NCBI GenBank assembly: GCA_040507895.1
Contig: JBEVNX010000223.1
Span: forward strand, 1 to 6,873
DNA from: JBEVNX01 sp040507895
Lineage (GTDB): Bacteria > Desulfobacterota > Binatia > JACPRU01
Direction of reading: 5' to 3'
DNA: 6,873 nucleotides
In this document: positions 1 to 6,246 of the stretch, one piece after another
Layout of the letters: the number at the start of each line of letters is the position of its first letter
Position numbering within the stretch: the stretch's first letter is position 1
Translations under genes and position numbers: made by a program
The notes under the pieces: generated by a model
Seen by the model: only the letters and a program-made list of their open reading frames with translations
Told to the model about the DNA's origin: nothing
Databases searched by the model: none

Positions 1-2
1 GA

Positions 3-173
3 CTCTATCCGGGCCTCTTTCACGAGATCTTCAACGAGATCGAGAAGGATCGCGTGTTCGCCGATCTCGATCGCTGGCTGGAGGATCGCGTCGGCCAGGC
101 GGCCGAACCCGGTGAATTGCGTGGGCCGTGGCCCGGTGCTATAGCTGGCGATTCTCGGGCTACACGATCATGA
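3..173 (+). CDS. Alpha/beta hydrolase (monoacylglycerol lipase-like), C-terminal fragment
   Basis: This is the 3' end of a gene that begins before the window; 56 codons are visible, read in the frame starting at base 3, with a TGA stop at 171-173. The visible protein begins LYPGLFHEIFNE and continues to a WLEDRV helix. This matches the C-terminus of serine-hydrolase family proteins of the monoacylglycerol lipase/lysophospholipase type (Hydrolase_4), where the motif YPGxxHE carries the catalytic histidine (here His at 21-23) and is followed by a helix ending in a WL.xR motif. Such enzymes cleave acyl esters of glycerol or lysophospholipids. The nucleophile serine and the aspartate lie outside the window, so activity cannot be judged. 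About 27 residues after WLEDRV look non-conserved (Gly/Ala/Pro/Arg-rich) and overlap a candidate promoter for rpmE. The stop overlaps the rpmE start as ATGA. The family call is fairly secure; the exact substrate is not. Confidence 0.72.
   Translation, partial: LYPGLFHEIFNEIEKDRVFADLDRWLEDRVGQAAEPGELRGPWPGAIAGDSRATRS
117..145 (+). promoter_or_regulatory. Candidate sigma-70-type promoter for rpmE with extended -10
   Basis: A -35-like TTGCGT at 117-122 is followed after 17 bases by TATAGC at 140-145. A TG at 137-138, one base upstream of the hexamer, makes an extended -10 (TGCTATAGC). The -35 matches the TTGACA consensus only in TTG, and the -10 matches TATAAT in TATA. Transcription would start near 151-153, giving a leader of about 18 bases before the rpmE ATG at 170. 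The element lies inside the reading frame of the upstream hydrolase. It stands out as AT-containing in a very GC-rich background, but it is seen by eye only and no start site is known. Confidence 0.5.
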
Positions 174-373
174 AGGAAGGAATTCATCCCGCGTACCAGA
201 GCTGCACGGTCGTCTGTGCCTGCGGCTTCAAGATCGAAACGCGCTCCACGCGCCCACAAATCCATGTCGAGATCTGTTCCAATTGCCATCCGCTCTACAC
301 CGGCAAGCAAAAGATCATCGACACCGCTGGCCGTGTCGAGCGCTTCAAGCGCCGCTACGGCTACAAGACCTGA
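170..373 (+). CDS. rpmE: 50S ribosomal protein L31 (zinc-binding form)
   Basis: This 67-residue protein is bacterial ribosomal protein bL31, a component of the large subunit near the central protuberance that bridges to the small subunit. It begins MKEGIHP, as the family does, and has the conserved block CSNCHPLYTGKQ followed by GRVERFKRRYG near the C-terminus. Cys16, Cys18, Cys36 and Cys39 match the four zinc ligands of the C+ form of L31. Zinc-free L31 paralogues lack these, so this is the zinc-replete version. The length fits the usual 66-70 residues. The frame is open upstream to an ATG at 128, but the IHP-type N-terminus and family length select the ATG at 170. That ATG overlaps the stop of the upstream hydrolase by 4 bases. 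No strong Shine-Dalgarno sequence precedes it, so coupling or a short-leader mRNA is possible. A candidate promoter lies at 117-145. Confidence 0.96.
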   Translation: MKEGIHPAYQSCTVVCACGFKIETRSTRPQIHVEICSNCHPLYTGKQKIIDTAGRVERFKRRYGYKT

Positions 374-382
374 GCTTCGTCC

Positions 383-400
383 AGCGGCTTGCGGGCCGCT
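383..400 (+). other. Small hairpin downstream of rpmE
   Basis: AGCGGC (383-388) and GCCGCT (395-400) are perfect inverted complements around a 6-base loop, 10 bases after the rpmE stop. Only a short TTT (404-406) follows, with no real U tract, so this is a poor intrinsic terminator. It may be a weak attenuator, a 3' stabilising structure, or chance in GC-rich DNA. Confidence 0.3.
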
Positions 401-428
401 CCGCTTTCTCGTGAAGTCAGTCGCGCGA

Positions 429-447
429 CCACCGGACGCGACGGTGG
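429..447 (+). other. Small hairpin upstream of prfA
   Basis: CCACCG (429-434) and CGGTGG (442-447) form a perfect 6-base-pair stem with a 7-base loop, ending 12 bases before the prfA ATG at 460. No T run follows. It sits just upstream of the ribosome-binding region of prfA and could affect its translation, but a stem this short is also expected by chance in GC-rich sequence. Confidence 0.28.
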
Positions 448-459
448 GCTGAGCGGACG

Positions 460-1533
460 ATGTTCGAGCGGCTGGAAACGCTGGCCAAGCGCTACGACGA
501 GCTGGAAGGCCTGCTCGCGCGCGAGGGCGCCGCGAAGAATCCGCGCGAGTACGCCCGGCTCGCCAAGGAGCGATCGGATCTCGAGGCGCTGATCGGCCGC
601 TTCCGAGATTGGCAGCGTGCGAGACGAGAGGCGGCGGACGCGGAGAAGCTGGCGGAAGACGGCGACGCCGAGATGCGCGAGCTCGGCCGGTCCGAGCTTG
701 CCGTGCTGCAGGAGCGTCTCGCGGGGCTGCAAGCCGAGCTGCGCACTTTGATGCTGCCGAAGGACCCGAGGGATGAGCGCAACGTGCTGCTCGAGATCCG
801 CGCCGGAACCGGAGGCGAGGAGGCGAGCTTGTTCGCGTCGGTCCTCTTTCGCATGTACTCCCGCTACGCCGAGCGGCGCGGCTGGAAAGTTGAGGTGATG
901 AGCTCGAACTCGACGGGGCTCGGCGGATTCAAGGAGATCATCGCACTGGTGGAAGGCAAGGGCGCGTTCAGTCGCTTGAAGTTCGAGAGCGGCGTGCACC
1001 GCGTGCAGCGTGTGCCGGTGACCGAAGCCTCCGGGCGGATCCACACCTCGGCGGTGACCGTCGCCGTGCTTCCCGAGGCCGAGGACGTCGAGGTGGACAT
1101 CCTCGACAAGGACTTGAAGATCGAGGTGATGCGCGCCTCCGGTCCGGGCGGTCAGAGCGTCAACACAACGGACTCTGCCGTGCGAATCACCCATCTCCCC
1201 TCCAACATCGTCGTCCACTGCCGCGACGAGAAGTCGCAGCACAAGAACAAAGCCAAGGCGCTGAAGATATTGCGCGCCCGCTTGCTCGAGCGCGCCGAGG
1301 AGGCGCAACGCTCCGAGATCGCCGCCGCGCGAAGAGGCATGGTCGGGAGCGGGGATCGATCGGAGCGGATTCGCACCTACAACTTTCCCCAGGGCCGGGT
1401 CAGCGATCACCGCATCGACCTGACCGTCTATTCACTCGATCGATTCCTAGACGGCGAGCTCGACGGGGTGATCGACGCGCTCACCAGCTCGAGCCAGGCG
1501 GAAGCGCTGAAGCGCGAAGGAGCCCCGGCATGA
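460..1533 (+). CDS. prfA: Peptide chain release factor 1 (RF1)
   Basis: This protein of 357 residues is class I release factor RF1, which reads UAA and UAG in the ribosomal A site and triggers hydrolysis of the finished peptide. The N-terminal part (about 1-100) is the helical, charged domain 1, starting MFERLETLAKRYDELE. RAGTGGEEASLF (114-125) begins the conserved core. The codon-recognition tripeptide is P186-V187-T188, the PxT type that identifies RF1; RF2 has SPF. The catalytic GGQ is at 230-232 within SGPGGQSVNTTDSAVRITH, and SQHKNKAKAL follows near 259-268. Length fits the usual 355-360 residues. The ATG at 460 is chosen because it gives the family N-terminus; the nearby GAGCGGA (451-457) is only a weak ribosome-binding sequence. 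The gene lies 86 bases after rpmE and overlaps prmC by 4 bases, so RF1 and the methylase that modifies its GGQ glutamine (Gln232) are made from coupled frames. Confidence 0.98.
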   Translation: MFERLETLAKRYDELEGLLAREGAAKNPREYARLAKERSDLEALIGRFRDWQRARREAADAEKLAEDGDAEMRELGRSELAVLQERLAGLQAELRTLMLPKDPRDERNVLLEIRAGTGGEEASLFASVLFRMYSRYAERRGWKVEVMSSNSTGLGGFKEIIALVEGKGAFSRLKFESGVHRVQRVPVTEASGRIHTSAVTVAVLPEAEDVEVDILDKDLKIEVMRASGPGGQSVNTTDSAVRITHLPSNIVVHCRDEKSQHKNKAKALKILRARLLERAEEAQRSEIAAARRGMVGSGDRSERIRTYNFPQGRVSDHRIDLTVYSLDRFLDGELDGVIDALTSSSQAEALKREGAPA

Positions 1534-2381
1534 GCGGCTTCGTTGCCGTCGAGATCGATCGCGCCGCGAGCTTTCTCGCCGCGCGAGGCGTGGAGAACGC
1601 GCGCCTCGAGGCGGAGGTGCTGCTCGCCGACGTGCTCGGCTTCGATCGAGCCCGCCTCTTCGCCGAGCCCCGCCGCGCGCTCGGCGACGGCGAGCGGCGT
1701 GCCTTCGACGCGTTGCTCGGCCGCCGCGGGCGTCGCGAGCCGTTGCAACACGTGCGCGGGCACCAGGAGTTTTTCTCTCGTGAGTTCTTGGTCGACGGCC
1801 GCGTGCTCGTGCCTCGTCCGGAGACCGAGATCCTGGTGGAGACGGTGCTCGGCGCCACGCGAGCGCTTTCGAGCCTCACGATCCTCGACGTCGGCTGCGG
1901 TTCCGGTGTCATCGGCTTGACGCTGGCGCTCGAGCTGCCGCAGGCGGCGGTGTTCGCCTCGGATGTCTCGCCGGACGCGGTCGACGTCGCCCGCGAAAAC
2001 GCTCGGCGATGGGGCCTCGCGGGCCGCGTCGACCTGCGCTGCGGGGATCTGTTCAGTCCGTACGCGGGCCGGCGCTTCGACATCGTGGTCAGCAATCCAC
2101 CTTACGTCTCGAGCGGGGAGCTCGAACGGCTGGCTCCCGAGGTGCGCGACCACGAGCCGAGGCTCGCTCTCGACGGCGGCCCTGACGGGCTGGCGTTCCA
2201 TTGTCGGCTGGCCGCGGAGGCCGGCGGCGTGCTTGACGACGACGCGGCGCTCGTCGTGGAGATCGGCGAGGGACAGGGCGGCTCCGTGGCGGCGATCTTC
2301 TCGGCGGCCGGGCTGCGGGTCGTTGCGGCGCAGCGCGACTTGGCCGGCCTCGAACGGGTTCTCACGGTGCGTCGTGGATAG
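1530..2381 (+). CDS. prmC: Release factor glutamine N5-methyltransferase
   Basis: PrmC (formerly HemK) uses S-adenosylmethionine to methylate the glutamine of the GGQ motif of release factors, which raises termination efficiency. The 283-residue protein has an N-terminal helical substrate-binding domain (about 1-85), including the LEAEVLLADVLG helix (26-37), then the linker motif VPRPETE (94-100). It is followed by a Rossmann methyltransferase domain. The SAM-binding motif I is LDVGCGSGVIGL (119-130), Asp145 lies in the ASDVSPDA acidic loop, and the catalytic NPPY (189-192) binds the target glutamine. Length matches the usual 275-290. The ATG at 1530 overlaps the prfA stop (ATGA), and a good Shine-Dalgarno, GAAGGAG, lies at 1516-1522, 7 bases upstream. 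The gene overlaps murA by 8 bases. The neighbouring prfA makes the assignment as PrmC, not the ribosomal-protein methylase PrmB, very likely. Confidence 0.97.
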   Translation: MSGFVAVEIDRAASFLAARGVENARLEAEVLLADVLGFDRARLFAEPRRALGDGERRAFDALLGRRGRREPLQHVRGHQEFFSREFLVDGRVLVPRPETEILVETVLGATRALSSLTILDVGCGSGVIGLTLALELPQAAVFASDVSPDAVDVARENARRWGLAGRVDLRCGDLFSPYAGRRFDIVVSNPPYVSSGELERLAPEVRDHEPRLALDGGPDGLAFHCRLAAEAGGVLDDDAALVVEIGEGQGGSVAAIFSAAGLRVVAAQRDLAGLERVLTVRRG

Positions 2382-3657
2382 GATCGTCGTGCGGGGCGGC
2401 CGGCCGTTGCGCGGCGAAGTCGCGGTCAGCGGATCGAAGAACTCGGCGCTGCCGCTGCTCTTCGCTTCGCTGTTGACGCGTGAGCGGTGCCGGTTTCGCA
2501 ACGTTCCCGAGCTTGCCGACATCCGGACCACGGTGCGGTTGCTGCAAGACCTCGGCGTGGAGGTCGCCCGCGACGACGGCCACACGGTCGAGCTGGTAGC
2601 GGTCTCGGTGAGGAGCCACGAGGCGCCCTACGAGCTCGTCAAGACGATGCGCGCGTCGTTCCTCTGCCTCGGGCCGCTGCTCTCGCGCGAGGGTCACGCC
2701 CGCGTCTCGACTCCGGGCGGGTGCGCGATCGGCGCGCGGCCGGTCAATCTCCATCTCGGCGGCCTCGAGAAGATGGGCGCGAAGCTGGAAATCGTTCACG
2801 GCTACGTCGAGGCCGAGGCCCCGGCGGGCCCGGGTGGCCGAAGGCTTCGAGGCGCGCGCATCGCGCTCGACACGCCATCGGTCGGCGCCACTGAGAACCT
2901 CATGATGGCGGCCACGCTCGCCCGCGGCGTCACGGAGATCGAGAACGCGGCGCGCGAGCCCGAGATCGAGGACCTGGCGGCCGCCCTCGGCAAGATGGGC
3001 GCCCGCGTCGAGGGCGCCGGCACCTCCGTCGTGCGCCTAGACGGCGTGGACGAGCTCCGAGGAGTCGATCACGAGGTGATCGCCGACCGCATCGAAGCCG
3101 GCACGTTCGCCGTCGCCGCCGCCATCACCCGCGGGGATTGCGTGGTTCGCGGCGCGCGCGTCGCGCATCTGGACTCCTTCTTGCTGAAGCTCGAAGAGGC
3201 CGGCGCCCGACTCGACGTCGACGTCGAAGGAATCCGCGTGCGCGGTCCCGACCGGCCGCGGAGCGTGACCGTCAAGACGGCGCCGTTTCCCGGGTTCGCC
3301 ACGGATTTGCAAGCGCAGATGATGGCGCTCCTGTCGGTCGCCGACGGGAGCGCGATGATCACCGAGACGATCTTCGAGAACCGCTTCATGCACGCCCTCG
3401 AGCTGGTTCGGCTCGGTGCGGACATTACGATCGAGGGCAACAACGCGGTCGTGCGCGGCGTGGAGCGTCTTTCCGGGGCGCCGGTCATGGCCACGGATCT
3501 GCGCGCTAGCGTCTCCTTGATCGTTGCCGGCCTGGCGGCCGACAACACGACCGAGATTCGCCGCGTGTACCACCTCGACCGCGGCTACGAGCGAATCGAG
3601 GAAAAGCTTTCCCGACTCGGCGCGGACATTTATCGAGAGCCGGGCCCGGGCGGATGA
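2374..3657 (+). CDS. murA: UDP-N-acetylglucosamine 1-carboxyvinyltransferase
   Basis: MurA transfers enolpyruvate from phosphoenolpyruvate to UDP-N-acetylglucosamine in the cytoplasm, the first committed step of peptidoglycan synthesis. The 427-residue length is normal. VSGSKNSALPLL (18-29) carries Lys22 and Asn23, which correspond to the active-site pair of the E. coli enzyme. The catalytic loop is PGGCAIGARPVNLH, with the nucleophile Cys117 (codon 2722-2724) equivalent to E. coli Cys115. Arg93 (MRASF), Arg121, Asp311 (FATDLQ), Arg377 and Arg403 (LDRGYERIEEKL) match other substrate-contact or catalytic positions. A Cys, not Asp, at the catalytic loop predicts the fosfomycin-sensitive form; this is known for the family, not tested here. 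The frame is open far upstream, but that part lies over prmC in the wrong frame. The GTG at 2374 gives the family N-terminus MDRIVVRGG and overlaps prmC by 8 bases; a second GTG at 2389 would remove conserved residues. No clear Shine-Dalgarno is visible, so translation is probably coupled to prmC. Confidence 0.97.
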   Translation: MDRIVVRGGRPLRGEVAVSGSKNSALPLLFASLLTRERCRFRNVPELADIRTTVRLLQDLGVEVARDDGHTVELVAVSVRSHEAPYELVKTMRASFLCLGPLLSREGHARVSTPGGCAIGARPVNLHLGGLEKMGAKLEIVHGYVEAEAPAGPGGRRLRGARIALDTPSVGATENLMMAATLARGVTEIENAAREPEIEDLAAALGKMGARVEGAGTSVVRLDGVDELRGVDHEVIADRIEAGTFAVAAAITRGDCVVRGARVAHLDSFLLKLEEAGARLDVDVEGIRVRGPDRPRSVTVKTAPFPGFATDLQAQMMALLSVADGSAMITETIFENRFMHALELVRLGADITIEGNNAVVRGVERLSGAPVMATDLRASVSLIVAGLAADNTTEIRRVYHLDRGYERIEEKLSRLGADIYREPGPGG

Positions 3658-4973
3658 AGCGGGCGATCGACATCTTCCGCGCCGGCGGAGCGAGTTTCAG
3701 CCGCCGACTCCTCGCAATTGCGGAGCGCGCCTCCGTGGGCGACCGCGCCGTCGAGCGGGCGGTTCGGGACATCGTCGAGCGCGTCCGGAAGGGGGGTGAT
3801 CGCGCCCTCGTCGAAGCGACGCGCCGCTTCGACCACGTGGACGTGAGCGGCAGCATGGAAGTGTCGCGGGCCGAGCTCGCTCGTGCCGAAGCGTCCATCG
3901 ATCCGGGGGCGCGTCGCGCGCTGTGCGTCGCGGCACGCCGCATCCGGGCCTTCCACCGCCGTCAGTCGCAAAGGGGCTGGCGATACCGCGATCGATCGGG
4001 GCTCGTGCTCGGTCAAAAAGTCGAGCCGCTCGAGCGCGTCGGCGTGTACGTGCCGGGAGGCCGCGCATCCTACCCGTCGTCCGTGCTCATGAACGTCATT
4101 CCGGCCAAGGTCGCGGGCGTCGCGCAGGTGGTCGCCGTATCGCCGCCGACTCCCATGGAGGGTAGCTACGGCGCCGTGCTCGCCGCGGCGTCGATCGCCG
4201 GTGTCGACCGCTTCTTCCGGGTCGGCGGCGCGCAGGCGGTGGCGGCGCTTGCCTTCGGCACGGAGACGCTGCCGCGCGTCGACAAGATCGTCGGCCCCGG
4301 CAACGTCTACGTGCAGACGGCCAAGCGCCTGGTGTTCGGCCGCGTCGGCATCGACAACTTCGCGGCGGCGAGCGAAGTGTTGGTCGTGGCCGACCGCTCG
4401 GCTCGCGCCGAGTGGGTCGCCGCCGATCTGCTGTCGCAGGCCGAGCACGACGACCAAGCTGCCGCCGTGTGCGTGACGGTCAGCACGCAGCTCGCGAAGG
4501 CGGTGGCCCGCGAGGTCGAGCGACAGCTGGCCGCGCTGCCGCGGCGCGAGACGGCGCGGCGGGCGCTGGCGCGCTTCGGTGCGATCTTCGTCGTCGAGAG
4601 CCTCCGCCAGGCGATCGACGTCGCCAACACGATCGCCCCCGAGCACCTCGAGCTCGCCGTCGAACACCCGGAGCGGTGGCTGCCGAGCGTGCGCCATGCC
4701 GGCGCGGTGTTCCTCGGCTCGCACGCTCCCGAGGCGGTCGGCGACTATGTCGCCGGGCCCAACCACGTGCTGCCGACCGGCGCGACGGCGCGCTTCAGCT
4801 CGCCGCTCGGGGTCTATGATTTCGTCAAGCGCACGAGCATCATCGGCGGCTCCGAGCGGGCGCTCGATCGGCTCGGGCCTACGGTGGTGCGGTTGGCGGA
4901 GCTCGAGGGGCTGGAAGCACACGCCCGCTCGATCAGAGTGCGCTTGCGGCGTGCGGGCGCGAGGAGGCGGTGA
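3654..4973 (+). CDS. hisD: Histidinol dehydrogenase
   Basis: HisD is a zinc enzyme that oxidises L-histidinol with two NAD+ to L-histidine, the last two steps of the pathway. The 439-residue length is typical. VGVYVPGGRASYPSSVLMN (129-147) and GPGNVYVQTAKR (214-225) are conserved NAD and core motifs. The zinc ligands are all present: Gln262 and His265 in LLSQAEHD, Asp364 in GDYVAGPNHVLPT, and His423 in LEGLEAHA. The catalytic pair is Glu330-His331 in IAPEHLE. One conserved stretch is altered: the family loop IDxxAGPSEV reads IDNFAAASEV (233-242). The substrate-contacting serine (Ser240, E. coli Ser237) and the following Glu are kept, but Gly-Pro is replaced by Ala-Ala. The ATG at 3654 overlaps the murA stop as ATGA, with only weak GGGCGG-type sequence upstream, and hisB follows immediately. 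The set of catalytic residues argues for an active enzyme. Confidence 0.97.
   Translation: MKRAIDIFRAGGASFSRRLLAIAERASVGDRAVERAVRDIVERVRKGGDRALVEATRRFDHVDVSGSMEVSRAELARAEASIDPGARRALCVAARRIRAFHRRQSQRGWRYRDRSGLVLGQKVEPLERVGVYVPGGRASYPSSVLMNVIPAKVAGVAQVVAVSPPTPMEGSYGAVLAAASIAGVDRFFRVGGAQAVAALAFGTETLPRVDKIVGPGNVYVQTAKRLVFGRVGIDNFAAASEVLVVADRSARAEWVAADLLSQAEHDDQAAAVCVTVSTQLAKAVAREVERQLAALPRRETARRALARFGAIFVVESLRQAIDVANTIAPEHLELAVEHPERWLPSVRHAGAVFLGSHAPEAVGDYVAGPNHVLPTGATARFSSPLGVYDFVKRTSIIGGSERALDRLGPTVVRLAELEGLEAHARSIRVRLRRAGARRR
4961..4967 (+). promoter_or_regulatory. Strong ribosome-binding site for hisB
   Basis: GAGGAGG lies within the last codons of hisD and ends 6 bases before the ATG at 4974. 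It is the best Shine-Dalgarno match in the his segment, and its spacing supports the upstream start of hisB over the internal GTG (5022) and ATG (5043). Confidence 0.7.
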
Positions 4974-5615
4974 ATGGCTAGACGAGCGATCGCCAAGAAG
5001 AGCACGGCGTCCGCGCGACGGGTGGTTCGAGCGCGGCGCGCGATGGTGCATCGCACCACCAAGGAGACCGACATCGCGATCACGGTCTCGATCGACGGCG
5101 CGGGAACCTACGAAGTGGAGACCGGGGTGCCGTTTCTGAATCACATGCTGGAGCTGTTCGCCCGCCACGGCTTCTTCGACTTGAGCGTGCGCGGGCGAGG
5201 CGACCTCGAAGTCGACGCGCATCACACCGTCGAGGACGTCGGCTTGACGCTCGGCGAGGCCCTGCGCGAAGCGCTCGGCGACAAGCGCGGCATTCGCCGC
5301 TTCGGCGAGGCGACGGTGCCGCTCGACGAGGCGCTGGTTTCGGTGGTCGTCGATCTCAGCGGCCGGCCGTTCCTCGCCTACAACGTGAAGCTCGCGCACG
5401 AGCGCGTCGGCACGTTCGACGTCGAGCTCGTGCACGACTTCCTGCTCGCGCTCACCAACCAGGTCGGCATGAACCTCCATGTGAACATGTTGTCGGGGCG
5501 CAACCCGCATCACATCGTCGAGGCGTCGTTCAAAGGCCTCGCCCGCGCGCTCTCGCAGGCCGCATCGTATGATCCGAGGGTGAAAGGCGTGCTCTCGACG
5601 AAGGGAATGTTGTGA
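4974..5615 (+). CDS. hisB: Imidazoleglycerol-phosphate dehydratase
   Basis: This enzyme dehydrates imidazole glycerol phosphate to imidazole acetol phosphate using a di-manganese centre. It is the monofunctional type: no histidinol-phosphatase domain is fused to it. Family motifs begin at RTTKETDIAI (27-36). Metal-binding His clusters are visible in FLNHMLELFARHG (54-66), DAHHTVEDVG (81-90) and NPHHIVEASFKGLARAL near residues 180-196. In the first motif Asn replaces the commoner Asp, a substitution I recall from some other bacteria. The protein is 213 residues, against about 195 for most homologues, because of roughly 20 extra N-terminal residues rich in Ala, Arg and Lys. The ATG at 4974 is preferred because GAGGAGG at 4961-4967 is well spaced and because starting at the internal ATG (5043) would cut just inside the region that aligns with usual N-termini. 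The gene begins directly after the hisD stop; hisH follows after 7 bases. Confidence 0.96.
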   Translation: MARRAIAKKSTASARRVVRARRAMVHRTTKETDIAITVSIDGAGTYEVETGVPFLNHMLELFARHGFFDLSVRGRGDLEVDAHHTVEDVGLTLGEALREALGDKRGIRRFGEATVPLDEALVSVVVDLSGRPFLAYNVKLAHERVGTFDVELVHDFLLALTNQVGMNLHVNMLSGRNPHHIVEASFKGLARALSQAASYDPRVKGVLSTKGML

Positions 5616-5622
5616 AGGGCGC

Positions 5623-6246
5623 ATGATCGCGATCGTCGACTATGGAATGGGGAACTTGCGCAGCGTCGAGAAGGCGATCGCGCGCACGGGCGCGACGGTT
5701 CGCGTGACGAGCGACCCGCGGCAAATCCTCGAAGCGCGCGGCGTCGTGCTGCCGGGCGTGGGCGCGTTCGGCGCCTGCATGGAAAATCTTTCGAGCCGCG
5801 GCCTCGTCGAGCCGGTCCACGCCGCGGTTGCCTCCGGCAAGCCGTTTCTCGGGATCTGCCTCGGCCTCCAGCTGCTCTTTGAGGAGAGCGAGGAGTTCGG
5901 CCCGATTCGCGGCCTTGGCATCCTACCCGGACGCGTGGTGCGCTTCGGCGGGAGCGCGCTCGACGGTCTGAAGATCCCGCAGATGGGCTGGAACAGGTTG
6001 AAGATTCGCCACCGGGTCGGCGAGCTGGGCGGCATCGACGACGGAGCGTACGTGTACTTCGTCCATTCATACTACGTCGTCCCGTCCGAGCCCGATGTCG
6101 TAGCCGCCACCACCGACTACGGGGTGGAATTCACGGCGGCGATCGCCTGGAGGAACGTCTTCGCGTGCCAGTTTCACCCCGAGAAGAGCCAAACGGTCGG
6201 TCTGCGCCTGCTCGCGAACTTCGCCGCGCGCGTGAACGGGTCGTGA
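5623..6246 (+). CDS. hisH: Imidazole glycerol phosphate synthase, glutamine amidotransferase subunit
   Basis: HisH hydrolyses glutamine and passes ammonia to HisF, which closes the imidazole ring of imidazole glycerol phosphate and releases AICAR. The 207-residue protein is a class I (triad) glutamine amidotransferase. It starts MIAIVDYGMGNLRSVEKA, the classic HisH N-terminus. PGVGAFG (44-50) is the oxyanion-hole loop, the nucleophile elbow GICLGLQLL holds Cys79, and the triad is completed by His185 and Glu187 in CQFHPEKSQ. KIPQMGWN (117-124) and YFVHSYYV (145-152) are further HisH hallmarks that separate it from other amidotransferases. Length fits the usual 195-215. A short AAGGG (5615-5619) overlapping the hisB stop is the likely ribosome-binding site, close to the ATG at 5623. 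The partner gene hisF is not in the window and would be expected downstream of hisA. Confidence 0.97.
   Translation: MIAIVDYGMGNLRSVEKAIARTGATVRVTSDPRQILEARGVVLPGVGAFGACMENLSSRGLVEPVHAAVASGKPFLGICLGLQLLFEESEEFGPIRGLGILPGRVVRFGGSALDGLKIPQMGWNRLKIRHRVGELGGIDDGAYVYFVHSYYVVPSEPDVVAATTDYGVEFTAAIAWRNVFACQFHPEKSQTVGLRLLANFAARVNGS

Noticed and set aside
128..169. A 14-residue longer start for rpmE
   Set aside because: L31 proteins begin at M-K-x-x-I-H-P; the ATG at 128 would add unconserved residues and lies upstream of the likely -10 element, so it would not be on the proposed transcript.
383..410. An intrinsic terminator between rpmE and prfA
   Set aside because: The stem is only 6 base pairs and is followed by a mixed C/T stretch with at most three consecutive T, not a U tract. 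I list it only as a hairpin.
361..1410. A 349-codon minus-strand open frame opposite prfA
   Set aside because: It lies opposite the RF1 gene, with no recognisable motif and no independent start signal.
1351..1446. Repeated GATCGATC/CGATCGAT-type palindromes
   Set aside because: They fall within conserved codons (Asp-Arg and Ser-Leu-Asp-Arg) of prfA and are common in GC-rich DNA; no arrangement suggests a binding site or repeat family.
1963..2373. An N-terminal extension of murA fusing it to an upstream open stretch
   Set aside because: The extra 137 codons are an alternate frame of prmC with Arg/Ser-rich nonsense sequence; the family N-terminus begins at the GTG at 2374.
1428..2585. A 385-codon minus-strand open frame across prmC and the start of murA
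   Set aside because: It crosses gene boundaries opposite conserved proteins and has composition typical of antisense reading of GC-rich genes.
3630..5624. A 664-codon open frame on the minus strand opposite hisD and hisB
   Set aside because: It is antisense to two clear, full-length enzymes with intact catalytic motifs. Its product is Arg/Ala/His-rich low-complexity sequence without a recognisable domain, as expected from reading GC-rich codons backwards.
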